A stretch of DNA of 64,000 nt from contig NZ_JAFMPM010000006.1 in assembly GCF_017349355.1 (NCBI RefSeq), positions 372,001 to 436,000 of the forward strand, in the 5' to 3' direction. The DNA is from Thiothrix fructosivorans (GTDB taxonomy: Bacteria > Pseudomonadota > Gammaproteobacteria > Thiotrichales > Thiotrichaceae). Positions 24,798 to 34,946 of this stretch are shown piece by piece. Each line of letters begins with the position of its first letter. Position 1 is the first letter of the stretch. Position numbers and translations under genes: made by a program. The notes beneath the pieces are model-generated. The model had not been told where the DNA came from, did not search any database, and was given only the letters and a program-made list of their open reading frames with translations.

Positions 24798-26072
24798 ATG
24801 AGTATCGAAATTCACGTTCCCGACATTGGCAACTTTTCCAATGTCGAAGTTATTGAAGTCCTCGTTAACGTTGGCGACACGGTTGCCATTGACGATTCAT
24901 TAATCACGCTCGAATCCGACAAAGCCGCGATGGAAATTCCGTCCCCGAAAGCGGGCGTGGTGAAACAACTGAAAATTGCGGTCGGCGATAAAGTCTCCGC
25001 AGGCAGTTTGATTTTGGTTTTGGAAGTGGCAGGCGCATCCTCAGAGGCGGCTCCGGTAAATGCCGTAGCGCCTGTTGCTTCCGCTTTGATGACCCCAGCG
25101 GCAAGCGCCCCGGTAGTGGATGCGGACAGTTTCCGCCGCGCTCACGCCAGCCCGTCGGTGCGCCGCATTGCCCGCGAATTGGGCGTTGATCTGACAAAAG
25201 TTGCCGGTTCAGGTTCACACGGGCGCATTACCGAAGCCGATGTACGTAACTTCGGCAAGGGTGGCAATACCGTAGTCGCACAAGCGGCTGCACCTGCCCC
25301 AGCGGCAAAACCTGCCGCACCTGCTGGCAGTGAAATGGGCATTCCGCTGATTACCCAACCCGATTGGGCGCAATTCGGCGCAATCGAAACCATTCCGATG
25401 TCACGCATTGGCAAACTCTCCGCCAAGCATTTACACCGTGCTTGGCTGAACGTGCCGCAAGTCACCCATTTCGACGAAGCCGACATTACCGAACTGGAAG
25501 CCTATCGCAACAGTTTGAAAGACAAGGCCAAGGCGATGGGCTTCAACTTCACCCCGCTGGTGTTCATGCTGAAAGCGGTGGTGGCAGGGTTGAAGGAATA
25601 CCCGAAATTCAACTCGGCACTGGCGGACGATGGCGAAAACCTGATCCAGCGCAAGTTCTACAACGTGGGCATTGCGGTCGACACGCCGGATGGCTTGGTT
25701 GTGCCGGTGATCAAGGACGTGGATCGCAAAGGCTTGTTTGAATTGGCACGCGAATTGGGCGAAGTCTCGAAAAAAGCTCGCGACGGCAAGCTCAAAGCGG
25801 CGGATATGCAAGGCGGTTGCTTCACCATTTCCAGCCTCGGCGGGATTGGCGGCACCAACTTCACCCCGATTGTGAATGCGCCGGAAGTCGGCATCCTCGG
25901 TTTAACCCGTGCGCAAGATCGCCTCAAGCGCGTGAATGGCGAAATCGTCGACCGTCTGATGCAACCACTGGCGGTGTCTTACGACCATCGCGTGATTGAT
26001 GGCGCGTATGCGGCACGTTTTGTTAGCCATATCGCGTTTGTATTGTCCGACGTGCGTAACCTCATTCTGTGA
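24798..26072 (+). CDS. aceF: Dihydrolipoamide acetyltransferase (E2) with a single lipoyl domain
   Basis: The 424-residue protein has one N-terminal lipoyl domain (residues ~1-78, lipoylated K42 in ESDKAAMEIPS), an Ala/Pro linker, a peripheral-subunit-binding domain (~115-152, SPSVRRIARELGVDL...GRITEADV), another Ala/Pro linker, and a catalytic domain ending with SYDHRVIDGAYA. It transfers acetyl to CoA and forms the PDH core. E. coli has three lipoyl domains, so this is a short form. It depends on LipA-made lipoate. Confidence 0.96.
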   Translation: MSIEIHVPDIGNFSNVEVIEVLVNVGDTVAIDDSLITLESDKAAMEIPSPKAGVVKQLKIAVGDKVSAGSLILVLEVAGASSEAAPVNAVAPVASALMTPAASAPVVDADSFRRAHASPSVRRIARELGVDLTKVAGSGSHGRITEADVRNFGKGGNTVVAQAAAPAPAAKPAAPAGSEMGIPLITQPDWAQFGAIETIPMSRIGKLSAKHLHRAWLNVPQVTHFDEADITELEAYRNSLKDKAKAMGFNFTPLVFMLKAVVAGLKEYPKFNSALADDGENLIQRKFYNVGIAVDTPDGLVVPVIKDVDRKGLFELARELGEVSKKARDGKLKAADMQGGCFTISSLGGIGGTNFTPIVNAPEVGILGLTRAQDRLKRVNGEIVDRLMQPLAVSYDHRVIDGAYAARFVSHIAFVLSDVRNLIL

Positions 26073-26086
26073 GCGGGAGTGGAATC

Positions 26087-27523
26087 ATGAGTAACTTAAA
26101 AGCAGATCTTAGCTGCCAAATGTTGGTATTGGGTGCAGGCCCTGGCGGTTATACCGCTGCGTTCCGTGCTGCCGATTTGGGGCTGCAAACCGTGCTGGTG
26201 GAACGTTGGAGTACCTTGGGTGGCGTGTGTTTGAACGTCGGCTGCATTCCGTCCAAAGCCTTGCTGCACGCGGCAAAAGTGCTGGATGAAGCGCACGAAG
26301 TGGCGGATTGCGGCATTGAATTTACCCCGCCCAAAGTCGACATCGACAAACTGCGCGGCTGGAAGGAAAAGATCGTCAACCGCTTAACCGGCGGTCTGTC
26401 GGGCTTGGCAAAACAACGCAAAGTGCAAGTGGTAAACGGTGTGGGTACATTCCTCGACCCCAACCACGTCGAAGTCATCGGCAACGACGGCAAGAAAACC
26501 GTGGTGCGCTTTGAAAAAGCCGTGATTGCGGCGGGTTCAGAAGCGGTGAAATTGCCGTTCATTCCAGATGATCCACGGGTGATCGACTCCACGGGTGCGT
26601 TGGAATTGGCAAGCGTGCCGGAACACATGCTGGTCATCGGCGGCGGCATTATCGGACTGGAAATGGCCACGGTTTACGCCGCACTCGGTTCTAAAATCAC
26701 CGTGGTCGAAATGCTGCCCGGCATTATTGCGGGCGCGGACAAAGACGTGGTGAAACCGTATTTCACGCGCATTAAAAAGCGTTACGAAAACATCTGGTTA
26801 GAAACCCGTGTGACCAAAGTCGAAGCCACGGCGGCAGGCATGAAAGTCACCTTTGAAGGCAAGCAAGCACCTGCCGAACCGCAGTTGTATGACCGCGTAT
26901 TAGTCGCGGTCGGGCGCACGCCGAATGGCAAGCGCATCGGTGCGGAAAAAGCCGGTGTGGCGGTGGACGAACGCGGCTTTGTGCAAGTGGTGGACACGCA
27001 AATGCGCACTACCCAACCGCACATCTTCGCGATTGGCGACATTATTGGGCAACCGATGTTGGCGCACAAAGCGGTACACGAAGGCAAAACGGCTGCCGAA
27101 GTCGCGGCGGGTTTACCTAGCCACTTCGACGCACGGGTAATTCCATCCGTCGCTTACACTGACCCCGAAATTGCGTGGGTCGGCGTGACTGAGGAAGAAG
27201 CCAAAGCCAAAGGCATCAACTACGGCAAAGGCGTATTCCCGTGGGCAGCCAGCGGACGGGCGTTGTCATTAGGGCGTGACGAAGGCATGACCAAGCTGAT
27301 TTTCGACGCGGAAACCGAGCGCGTGATTGGTGCGGGCATCGTCGGTACGAATGCAGGTGATTTGATTGCCGAAGTCGCGCACGCGATTGAAATGGGGTCG
27401 AATGCGACGGATATTGGCTTGACGGTGCATCCGCATCCGACGCTTTCCGAAACGATCGCCATGGCAGCGGAAATGTTTGAAGGCACCATTACCGATTTGA
27501 TTGCGCCGAAGAAAAAGCACTAA
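26087..27523 (+). CDS. lpdA: Dihydrolipoamide dehydrogenase (E3)
   Basis: The 478-residue flavoprotein has the FAD motif GAGPGGYTAAFRAADLG, the redox disulfide in GGVCLNVGCIPSK, an NAD motif VIGGGIIGLEMA and the C-terminal HPHPTLSET with the catalytic His-Glu pair. It reoxidises the lipoyl group of AceF with NAD+. ATG 26087 follows GGGAGTGG; the frame opens at GTG 26069, overlapping aceF, but this is less likely. Last gene of the operon, ended by a hairpin at 27544. Confidence 0.96.
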   Translation: MSNLKADLSCQMLVLGAGPGGYTAAFRAADLGLQTVLVERWSTLGGVCLNVGCIPSKALLHAAKVLDEAHEVADCGIEFTPPKVDIDKLRGWKEKIVNRLTGGLSGLAKQRKVQVVNGVGTFLDPNHVEVIGNDGKKTVVRFEKAVIAAGSEAVKLPFIPDDPRVIDSTGALELASVPEHMLVIGGGIIGLEMATVYAALGSKITVVEMLPGIIAGADKDVVKPYFTRIKKRYENIWLETRVTKVEATAAGMKVTFEGKQAPAEPQLYDRVLVAVGRTPNGKRIGAEKAGVAVDERGFVQVVDTQMRTTQPHIFAIGDIIGQPMLAHKAVHEGKTAAEVAAGLPSHFDARVIPSVAYTDPEIAWVGVTEEEAKAKGINYGKGVFPWAASGRALSLGRDEGMTKLIFDAETERVIGAGIVGTNAGDLIAEVAHAIEMGSNATDIGLTVHPHPTLSETIAMAAEMFEGTITDLIAPKKKH

Positions 27524-27543
27524 GCTGCAATGGTTTAGGTGAT

Positions 27544-27571
27544 GGAAAGGGCGGGGAAACTCGCCTTTTCC
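27544..27571 (+). terminator. Terminator of the aceE-aceF-lpdA operon
   Basis: GGAAAGGGCG pairs with CGCCTTTTCC (one mismatch) around GGGAAACT, 20 bases after the lpdA stop. The T-rich 3' arm suits an intrinsic terminator. Confidence 0.65.
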
Positions 27572-27712
27572 TAACTAAATGTTAGTTCAGTCAAGGGCTG
27601 CATCGTAGGCAAGGACTCTCTCAAATCTACCATTTCACTCTACCTTGACATCCTCCGTTCCCTAAAGCATAAGTATCTACACAAATGCCCCCGATTTCTT
27701 GATAATCGGGGG

Positions 27713-28606
27713 ATGATTTCAAAAAAAACCTTGCCCGATAAGGTTGACAGTTTTGCCAGCACCCAAGCGGCGTGGCGTTTTTATGCCAATGAATCCATTC
27801 GCTTGGCTACCTTGCAAGAACCATTGACGGAAGCAGCGCAAACAGCAGCTCGGCAGCGTTGTCATACCTATGCCCTGTGTGTACATGATTGGTCACGCTT
27901 GAGCTATAAACACGCCAACTCCACCACTTAGAACGCCAGGACATCGGCAAGCCGTTGGTACATATCATTGATCGGGAAGCTGATTCGGTGGGGCATATCC
28001 GTCAGTGGCAACAAGCGGGTTATCGCTGGTTGGTGCGGGTGAAAGGCAATTCTCGGTTAACCCATCAAGGGCAAACGACGAACGGCAAAACCCTTGCCCA
28101 GCAGTTACCGTTTGAAAAAGTCCGGGAAGTCATCCACCAAGGCAAGCCACAGTGGCAATGGCTTGCCGAAACCACGGTGAGTCTGACTCGCCCCCGCCAA
28201 ACCCAGTCGTAAGAAAACGCCTAAAGCCATGGTGCTGGGTGATCCCGTCGAAGCCCGCCTCATTATCAGCCGCATTCTGGCCGATGATGGCACGCTACTG
28301 GCTGAGTGGTTTTTGCTAAGCAACGTGATGGCGGTCGACAGATCCACCCTCGCGCTTTGGTATTACTGGCGGTGGCAGATTGAATCTTTCTTCAAGTTGA
28401 TGAAATCAGCGGGACACCCATTGGAATCATGGCAACAAGAATCCGCCTTAGCCATTGCCAAACGCTTGCTGGTAGCGAGTATGGCGTGTGTGACTGTCTG
28501 GGCTATAGCAGCACCGAGGACTTGAGGACATTCTTATCCAGCTCTATTGGATGGACTGTGGACATTATTATCCATGCTGGAAATCATGGATACTTACACG
28601 GATTGA
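27713..28606 (+). pseudogene. Decayed IS4-family transposase
   Basis: Three frames together read as one transposase: SFASTQAAWRFYANE...HDWSRLSY (27713-27931), GKPLVHIIDREADSVGHIRQW (27930-28212), and LIISRILADDG...YYWRWQIESFFKLMKSAGHPLESWQQ (28229-28525), then in another frame PALLDGLWTLLSMLEIMDTYTD to a TGA at 28604. The DREADS motif and the Y-R-E-K-like WRWQIESFFKLMK mark the IS4 family. The segment around the first catalytic Asp is deleted, and at least two frameshifts are present, so it is inactive. A perfect 9-bp hairpin (CCCCCGATT/AATCGGGGG, 27688-27712) precedes it. Element ends could not be fixed. Confidence 0.8.
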
Positions 28607-28983
28607 TGGTAGGAAGCGGGAAAGCGGTGTAAACCGTTAGACGATTCATAGGTTATTGTGTTGTACGATCTTTAGGTTATTGTGCTTTTTTCTGTGGCGA
28701 TTCTGGGTAAACGGTCTGTCGAGGCGACGGATTCATTGAGTTTACGCAGTTTGGTGAGCGAGATTTGAAATTGCCCATTGACGGGGTTTTACGCGATTTC
28801 TGATAAAATTGCCAGCCGTTTGATCAGGCAATACATTGCAAATCGTCGTATCTTTTTTGAGCGGATGTTGTCCGGCGGGCTTTTTCAGGACGAAGGCTCG
28901 CCACCAACCCTGATGGATACGCGCTCGTTTGGTTCGAGGGCTATCGGATGTGGAGATAGTATTTGCGAATGAACTTACTGAAC
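28607..28983. other. Gene-free stretch with short direct repeats
   Basis: This region follows the IS4 remnant. It contains the 12-mer TAGGTTATTGTG twice (28649 and 28673, 24 bases apart), possibly part of the element end. A minus-strand open frame (28742-29017) includes RARIHQGWWRAFVL, which looks protein-like but has no supported start or family; it may be a gene remnant. Nothing else is recognised. Confidence 0.35.
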
Positions 28984-29016
28984 TGAAGCCACCTTCCATG
29001 ATGAGAGATGGCTTCA
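28984..29016. terminator. Bidirectional hairpin downstream of ilvD
   Basis: TGAAGCCA and TGGCTTCA form a perfect 8-bp stem 18 bases after the ilvD stop. On the + strand it is followed by a T-rich run (ATTTTTGTTATTTTT). It can serve ilvD on the minus strand and any transcript from the left. Confidence 0.55.
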
Positions 29017-29033
29017 TGTAGATACAATTTTTG

Positions 29034-30884
29034 TTATTTTTCCAACTGCGTAACGTCGCGCACCGCGCCGCGTGATGCGGATGTCGTCATTGCCGCATAC
29101 GCCTTCAACGCCGCACTCACGTAACGCTCACGGTTAACGGGTTTCCAGCCTGCTTTGCCTTTAGCCTCCATCGCAGCGCGACGGATTGCCAGCATTTCAT
29201 CGCTAATACGCACATTGATCGTCCGGTTCGGAATATCGATGTCGATCATGTCGCCTTCTTCCACCAAGCCAATCGCGCCACCCTCCGCTGCTTCTGGGGA
29301 TACATGCCCAATCGACAAGCCCGATGTACCGCCGGAAAAACGCCCATCCGTGATCAATGCACACGCCTTGCCCAAGCCTTTCGACTTGATATAAGAGGTG
29401 GGGTAAAGCATTTCCTGCATTCCGGGTCCACCGCGAGGGCCTTCATAACGGATCAATACGATGTCACCCGCCACGATTTGGTCGCCGAGAATGCCTGCCA
29501 CCGCCGCATCTTGCGATTCAAAAATACGCGCAGGGCCAGAGAATTTGAGGATGCTGTCATCCACCCCAGCGGTTTTGACCACGCAACCGTCCAGTGCGAT
29601 ATTGCCAAACAAGACGGCAAGCCCGCCCTCTGTGCTGTAAGCGTGCGCTTTGTCGCGAATGCAGCCGTGTTCACGGTCGAGGTCGAGCGTATCCCAGCGT
29701 TTGCTTTGGCTGAATGCGACTTGGGTGGGAACGCCGCCTGGGCCTGCGCGGTAGAATTCTTGGCGCTTGGCATCGTCAGTCAGACGCACATCCCACAACG
29801 ATAAAGCTTCCGCCATCGTAGTCGCGTGAACCGTGCCAACGTCGCGGTGCAGCAAACCCGCCCGATCCAATTCGCCCAAAATTGCAAACACGCCACCGGC
29901 ACGATGCACGTCTTCCATGTGGTAAAGCTGGGTGGAAGGTGCAACTTTGCATAATTGCGGTACTTTGCGGCTCAAGCGGTCAATGTCGTTCATGGTGAAA
30001 TTCACCCCGCCTTCTTGTGCGGCTGCCAGCAAGTGCAGGATGGTATTGGTCGAGCCACCCATGGCAATATCCAAACACATCGCGTTTTCAAACGCTTCCA
30101 TCGTCGCAATCGAACGCGGCAACACCGAAGCATCGTCCTGTTCGTAGTAACGTTTTGCCAAGCCGACAATGATGCGCCCTGCTTCAAGGAACAAACGTTT
30201 GCGGTCGGAATGCGTCGCCAGCGTCGAACCGTTCCCCGGTAAACTCAAACCGAGTGCTTCGGTCAAGCAGTTCATGGAATTGGCTGTAAACATACCGGAA
30301 CACGAGCCACAGGTCGGGCAGGCGGAACGTTCCATCGTTTCCACATTTTCATCGCTTTCGGCACTGTTGGCGGCGGACACCATTGCATCCACCAAATCCA
30401 GCTTCACCAGCTTGCCACCGATCACGGCTTTGCCGGATTCCATTGGCCCACCGGAAACGAAAATGGTGGGAATATTCAAACGCAGCGCTGCATTCAGCAT
30501 CCCCGGCGTGATTTTGTCGCAGTTGGAAATGCACACCAGCGCGTCGGCGCAATGCGCGTTGACCATGTATTCCACCGCATCGGCGATCAATTCGCGGGAA
30601 GGTAGAGAATAAAGCATCCCGCCATGCCCCATCGCAATACCATCATCCACTGCAATGGTATTGAATTCTTTCGCAACACCGCCAGCGGCTTCGATTTCAC
30701 GCGCCACCAGTTGCCCCATGTCTTTGAGGTGGACATGCCCCGGCACGAATTGAGTGAACGAGTTGGCAATGGCAATGATGGGTTTTTGGAAATCCTCATC
30801 CTTCATCCCGGTAGCACGCCACAAAGAACGGGCGCCAGCCATATTGCGGCCTGCGGTTGAGGTGCGGGAACGGTAAACGGGCAT
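29034..30884 (-). CDS. ilvD: Dihydroxy-acid dehydratase
   Basis: The 616-residue protein equals E. coli IlvD in length. It carries the Fe-S ligand segments [12 protein letters not shown] and [19 protein letters not shown], and [23 protein letters not shown] near the substrate site. It dehydrates dihydroxy acids to the 2-keto precursors of valine, leucine and isoleucine. It is a single minus-strand gene with its own upstream region; no attenuator was recognised. Confidence 0.97.
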   Translation of the reverse strand: MPVYRSRTSTAGRNMAGARSLWRATGMKDEDFQKPIIAIANSFTQFVPGHVHLKDMGQLVAREIEAAGGVAKEFNTIAVDDGIAMGHGGMLYSLPSRELIADAVEYMVNAHCADALVCISNCDKITPGMLNAALRLNIPTIFVSGGPMESGKAVIGGKLVKLDLVDAMVSAANSAESDENVETMERSACPTCGSCSGMFTANSMNCLTEALGLSLPGNGSTLATHSDRKRLFLEAGRIIVGLAKRYYEQDDASVLPRSIATMEAFENAMCLDIAMGGSTNTILHLLAAAQEGGVNFTMNDIDRLSRKVPQLCKVAPSTQLYHMEDVHRAGGVFAILGELDRAGLLHRDVGTVHATTMAEALSLWDVRLTDDAKRQEFYRAGPGGVPTQVAFSQSKRWDTLDLDREHGCIRDKAHAYSTEGGLAVLFGNIALDGCVVKTAGVDDSILKFSGPARIFESQDAAVAGILGDQIVAGDIVLIRYEGPRGGPGMQEMLYPTSYIKSKGLGKACALITDGRFSGGTSGLSIGHVSPEAAEGGAIGLVEEGDMIDIDIPNRTINVRISDEMLAIRRAAMEAKGKAGWKPVNRERYVSAALKAYAAMTTSASRGAVRDVTQLEK

Positions 30885-30960
30885 GGTGTACTCCTGACAA
30901 CGAAAGCTTGCAAAGCGGCATTCTAACGCTGGAAGGGCTATACGTCATAATTTTAAGGAT

Positions 30961-31527
30961 TTAGTGTTGCCCTTGCGCTTTATCCACGCCGCTTTCGAGA
31001 CTATCGTTTTGATACGCCGTCAAAAATTCGTGCGGATTCACGTAAAAGACTTGTTCTAGTCCCAGTGGTTGTCCAGCTTTCCATTCGGTGACTAGCGGTG
31101 GGAGGCTACGAATGGAGTAATACAAATTCGCCACAGGTGTTTTGCTTTGGGTTGGCGTACCAATCGTGCCAATCTTTTCGCCGGTTTTAACCCAAGAGGC
31201 AGGTTTTACGCTGACTTTTTCCAGATTGGCGTAGTGATGTAAGCGCCATTTTGCGCCAAGTACCCAGACAGAGCTTTCGCCTTGTGAGTCTTTATCACTG
31301 TACAGCACTAAGCCGCTCGTGGTGGCTTCGACTGGCGTGCCGTTGTTGGCGAAAATATTGATGCCTTTAAGCGCATTGCTGCCGCCGATTTTGTAGGCAT
31401 AGGCCGCGTTGGCGCTCCAATCATAGGGTTGAGCACCTTCCACGGGTACGTGGCGGTCTTCTGGTATCCAGTAGCCAATCATGTAAATGGTTAATGCTAG
31501 CAACAGTAGCAGAGGTTTTTTGTTCAT
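30961..31527 (-). CDS. Membrane-anchored LytM/M23-like protein with degenerate active site
   Basis: The 188-residue product has an N-terminal signal anchor (residues ~5-21) and an M23-like beta core: LKGINIFANNGTPVEATTSGLVLYS, LHHYANLEKVSVKPASWVKTGEKIGTIGTP and LYYSIRSLPPL. In active M23 peptidases these positions read HxGxDIxAxxGTPV and HLHFE; here Leu, Asn and Tyr-Tyr replace zinc ligands. It is thus probably not a peptidase but a peptidoglycan-binding or activator protein (compare EnvC and NlpD). The call rests on motif shape. It follows an upstream minus-strand gene after 135 bases. Confidence 0.65.
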   Translation of the reverse strand: MNKKPLLLLLALTIYMIGYWIPEDRHVPVEGAQPYDWSANAAYAYKIGGSNALKGINIFANNGTPVEATTSGLVLYSDKDSQGESSVWVLGAKWRLHHYANLEKVSVKPASWVKTGEKIGTIGTPTQSKTPVANLYYSIRSLPPLVTEWKAGQPLGLEQVFYVNPHEFLTAYQNDSLESGVDKAQGQH

Positions 31528-31662
31528 TGTTCACACCCTATCGTCCCTATCCGTTTTTCTTATTTTTAAGACGGATATTCTGCTGGAAAGTTCGTATTAT
31601 GCTTCAATCTATTATAAAAATATTTACTTGGCAAAAAAACCTTTTTCCGAAGGGTGGTAGGA

Positions 31663-32487
31663 TTAGCTGGGATTTAGCAAAGTTTGCTTAATGGTGTTGA
31701 TGGTTTCGCTCCATTCGGATGGAACGTTTTTTTGCCAGTCAGACAGGTATTTATTCAATGATTTATCGTCGCTGTCCTCGCCGAGGTTGATATAGTTCAT
31801 GATCACCCACGTTTGCGGTTTTGCGGCGAAGATCGGTAGCAGTTGATTGGCGACGAGTTCGTTCAAGTCGCGTCCTTGCGCAACGGGGTCAGCGCTCAAG
31901 GCTTCCGCGTATTGTTTGTACCATTTGGGCAGTTTCATGCCTTTAGGAAGACGGCGATGCGTCTGCTTGTACATATCTTGTTGATAGTCGATGAATTTAG
32001 GCGCGTATTCCTGCCATTGCGGGTATGGCGGGTTGGTTTCCCAGTGCTTTGCCATTTTTTCCAAGGTAAATAGGCTGAAGGCTTCGCATAAGGATTCTTC
32101 AAACCATTGTTGCTGGGAGACGTTACGCGGGGCAAGGTCGTAATTGGACATCAAATGGCACATTTCATGCGAAAACTGGTAAGCCAGTTGCGCCCAATAG
32201 CGCCCGTTCACGTTTAATAAGACGATGTATTCACCGGTAGCACCGCGTTCATACAGCGAAATGGGGCCACCTTTGTCGTTGCGCACCGTAATCGCGCCAA
32301 AATTGCGCCCTGCCATGTAGGGTGAAATCACCTCGATCACCGATTGCAGCACGGTTTGCACATCCGCTGGGCTGGCATCCCCCCATTCTTGGCTTTCCAC
32401 CGAGACTTGCGCAGGCGCAACGAATGCCTGAAGTTGGAACGGCAGCAGCGTCAGCAAAAATAGCAGCAAGATTTTTAGGTAGCGCAT
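31663..32487 (-). CDS. Secreted putative zinc metallopeptidase (HExxH)
   Basis: The 274-residue protein has a Sec signal peptide (cleavage near residue 21) and an HEMCH zinc motif (H107, E108, H111) followed 19-24 residues later by WFEESLCEAF, which could give the third ligand of a gluzincin-type peptidase. The rest is predicted helical. No named family was recognised. It acts in the periplasm or outside. It lies upstream of the LytM-like gene and downstream of the two-component genes on the same strand. Confidence 0.65.
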   Translation of the reverse strand: MRYLKILLLFLLTLLPFQLQAFVAPAQVSVESQEWGDASPADVQTVLQSVIEVISPYMAGRNFGAITVRNDKGGPISLYERGATGEYIVLLNVNGRYWAQLAYQFSHEMCHLMSNYDLAPRNVSQQQWFEESLCEAFSLFTLEKMAKHWETNPPYPQWQEYAPKFIDYQQDMYKQTHRRLPKGMKLPKWYKQYAEALSADPVAQGRDLNELVANQLLPIFAAKPQTWVIMNYINLGEDSDDKSLNKYLSDWQKNVPSEWSETINTIKQTLLNPS

Positions 32488-32572
32488 AAACGATCCTAGG
32501 TTTTTCGGTGATAGCGTGCGTATGGTTAATCATGGCGGGTGCGACTGAACAGCGTGAGTGTGCTAGTCGGTA

Positions 32573-32613
32573 GTGGAAAAACGATAGCCGTGCAGCGGCT
32601 AGTGCTTTTCCAC
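32573..32613 (-). terminator. Long interrupted hairpin at the 3' end of the sensor kinase gene
   Basis: GTGGAAAA pairs with TTTTCCAC, and inside it TAGCCG pairs with CGGCTA. The outer arm overlaps the last codons of the kinase gene. This two-part stem fits a terminator for the response regulator-kinase operon, although no T-run follows on the minus strand beyond the arm itself. Confidence 0.45.
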
Positions 32614-34236
32614 AGGAAGATTCAAGATGAATTCAGCGCCGCTAGTGGCATCGCCTAAGCGAATATTCCCGCCGTAAGCTTTGAGGATAGAGGTCACAAT
32701 TTCCAGCCCTAACCCTGTGCCACCTTTGGTGCGTTTGGTGGTGAAAAACGGCGTGAAAATCTTGTCACGGTTTGCGGCGGAGATACCGTTGCCGTTGTCA
32801 TGCAGGCGCAAGCGCAAGGTGTCACTGCCCCCGTGGGTATAAAGGTTTACCTGTGTTGCGCCGTGTTGCAAGCTGTTATCCAGCAAATTGGTGACGACGG
32901 CTTCGAGTGCATCGGGCGCAATCGCCAACGCGGTGCTGGGGAGTGGATTGCCGAAGTGTAATATTAGCCCGCGATCTTGATAGCGGTTGCGGAGGGCCTT
33001 GAACAGGTTGGTTAAGGTGCTGCTGTCTTTGCTGGTTTCCAGCGAATCGGCGCGTGCTAATTCCAGTAAGCGATTCACCAATCTTTTCAGGCGTTGGGTA
33101 TCGTCGAGCAGGTTTTGGATGAAGCGTTCACGGCGTTCCATCGGCATGGTGTCGATGTGATCATGCAGCAATTCCAGTGCGCCTTGTATCGCGGTCAGTG
33201 GCGTTTTAAATTCGTGCGAAACGTGCGTGGCAAAACGGCGGATGTAGTCGGAACGTTCCGCCAACGCGTGGGACATGCCTGCAAAACTCTCGGAAAGTTG
33301 CGCAATTTCTTTGGTGACAGGGTTGTGAATGGGTTCAACTTCGCGCTGTTCGCCTTGGCGTACCCGTTCGGTTTGGCGCAACAATTCGCGGATCGGGCGC
33401 GAAATGGTGGAGGATACCAACAGAATTAATAACACAGCCAACACCAGCAAGCTCAAGGTCGCCAGCAAGACCACGCCTTTGTTTTCATAGAGGTGTTTGA
33501 TGATATTGGTAGGGGTACGCGAGAGGTAAACCACGCCTTGCAAACGCCCTTCTTCGATCACGGGAAAGGCGGTGAAAATGCGGACATGTGTGCCGCGACT
33601 CACCGAATACAGCGGCGGGGGTGGTTCATCCGATACCCGTTGGCGAATGACGCTGGCGTATTTGCCTTGCAGCGCTTGTTTGATTTCGGGGATGTGCGCT
33701 AACGATAAGCCGACTTCTTCGCGACCCGCAATCACCGTGCCGTTAGCATCCAGCAAGCGGATGCCGGAGAGCGTGACTTGCTGGGTATCTTGTAAAATAT
33801 GGCTCATGTGTACGCCAATTTTGTGGGCAAGCGGGTCAGTCGCTTGCGTGCTGGGGCGAGCATCGGGGCGGGGGGGCGCAATCGGGTCGATGAGATCCAC
33901 ACGGGGTGTGACGGGCGCATAAAACGTATCATCCAGCGGTTGTGGTTTGTGCAGATAGGGATTGTCTGGCAAGGTCAGCGAGCTGGAAAACTGCACGTAA
34001 CCGTAATCCTCTTCACGGCGTTGATCGCGCACGAATTGCCGAAAGGTCGCTGCCAAGACGGCGGATTGCGAAATCAGTTCCAGCTCGGTTTGCTGCACCA
34101 ATTCATTTTCGTAAATGCGGAAGAAATACAGCCCTCCCAGCGGTAACGCCAACACCGCCAACATCACCAACAGCAAAATGCTCCGCAAGCGGAACAGGGT
34201 TTTGCGTGGTAACGGCAGGTGAGCATTTATTGGCAT
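32599..34236 (-). CDS. Two-component sensor histidine kinase
   Basis: The 545-residue protein has transmembrane segments at ~17-39 and ~253-275 enclosing a periplasmic sensor domain with a Pro-rich insert (~105-130), a HAMP segment, a HisKA domain with the phospho-acceptor H341 in ATHVSHEFKTPLTAIQ, and a HATPase domain (VVTNLLDNSLQHG, LRLHDNGNGIS, GGTGLGLEIV). It autophosphorylates and passes phosphate to the response regulator, whose gene overlaps it by 10 bases upstream. The architecture resembles CreC/ChvG-type kinases. The signal is unknown. Confidence 0.93.
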   Translation of the reverse strand: MPINAHLPLPRKTLFRLRSILLLVMLAVLALPLGGLYFFRIYENELVQQTELELISQSAVLAATFRQFVRDQRREEDYGYVQFSSSLTLPDNPYLHKPQPLDDTFYAPVTPRVDLIDPIAPPRPDARPSTQATDPLAHKIGVHMSHILQDTQQVTLSGIRLLDANGTVIAGREEVGLSLAHIPEIKQALQGKYASVIRQRVSDEPPPPLYSVSRGTHVRIFTAFPVIEEGRLQGVVYLSRTPTNIIKHLYENKGVVLLATLSLLVLAVLLILLVSSTISRPIRELLRQTERVRQGEQREVEPIHNPVTKEIAQLSESFAGMSHALAERSDYIRRFATHVSHEFKTPLTAIQGALELLHDHIDTMPMERRERFIQNLLDDTQRLKRLVNRLLELARADSLETSKDSSTLTNLFKALRNRYQDRGLILHFGNPLPSTALAIAPDALEAVVTNLLDNSLQHGATQVNLYTHGGSDTLRLRLHDNGNGISAANRDKIFTPFFTTKRTKGGTGLGLEIVTSILKAYGGNIRLGDATSGAEFILNLPVEKH

Positions 34237-34925
34237 GAAGCAAGTTTATAACCGACTCCATGCACCGTTTCAATCACATTTTCACAGCCACTATCGGCAA
34301 ATTTCTGGCGAATGTGGCGGATATGGCTGTCGATGGTGCGGTCGCTGACGTACACATTGCCGTCGTAGGCATTGCCCATAATGCTGTCGCGGCTGAAGAC
34401 GCGGGTCGGCTGGCGGGCAAACAGTTGCAGCATGGCAAATTCGGTGGCAGTGAGATTGAGGGCTGTGCCATCCCACTGCGCGGCGTGTTGTTCGGGCTGA
34501 ATACTGAGCTTGCCGTAACGTAATGTGCCCAGTGGTGGCTCGACGGCAGGTTTGCTTTGCTGCTGAGTGCGTTTGAGGATGACGTTGATGCGTGCCACCA
34601 ATTCACGCGGGCTGAACGGTTTGGTGACGTAATCATCGCCGCCGATTTCCAAGCCCAGAATGCGGTCAATCTCATCATCCCGCGATGACAAAAACAAAAT
34701 CGGCACGTCAGAAAATTTGCGGATTTCGCGGCAGACTTCCAACCCGTCCAGTTCCGGCATATTAATGTCGAGCACCAGCAAATCGGTGGGGTGATGGCGG
34801 AAGGTGTCCAAGGCTTGGCGACCGTCCTCGGTTTGGGTGACTTGCATTCCCGCTTTTTCGAGCGCGAAGCTAATCACATCGCGGATATGCGGGTCGTCGT
34901 CGGCAATGAGTATGTGTTTATTCAT
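34227..34925 (-). CDS. OmpR-family response regulator
   Basis: The 232-residue protein has a receiver domain (IADDDPH acidic pocket, phospho-Asp D53 in VLDINMPELDG, TKPFSPREL lysine) and a C-terminal winged-helix DNA-binding domain (LTATEFAMLQLFARQPTRVFSRDSIM ... VSDRTIDSHIRHIRQKF). It is the partner of the overlapping kinase. ATG 34925 is taken as start to give a normal receiver N-terminus; an in-frame TTG at 34946 is the only alternative. Neither has a strong binding site. Confidence 0.93.
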   Translation of the reverse strand: MNKHILIADDDPHIRDVISFALEKAGMQVTQTEDGRQALDTFRHHPTDLLVLDINMPELDGLEVCREIRKFSDVPILFLSSRDDEIDRILGLEIGGDDYVTKPFSPRELVARINVILKRTQQQSKPAVEPPLGTLRYGKLSIQPEQHAAQWDGTALNLTATEFAMLQLFARQPTRVFSRDSIMGNAYDGNVYVSDRTIDSHIRHIRQKFADSGCENVIETVHGVGYKLASCQ

Positions 34926-34946
34926 AAGGCGTAGTGTAGCAAACAA

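Noticed and set aside
28742-29017. Minus-strand 91-codon frame after the IS4 remnant
   Set aside because: Contains RARIHQGWWRAFVL, which looks protein-like, but the frame starts inside a terminator and has no ribosome site; kept only as a note in the gap entry.
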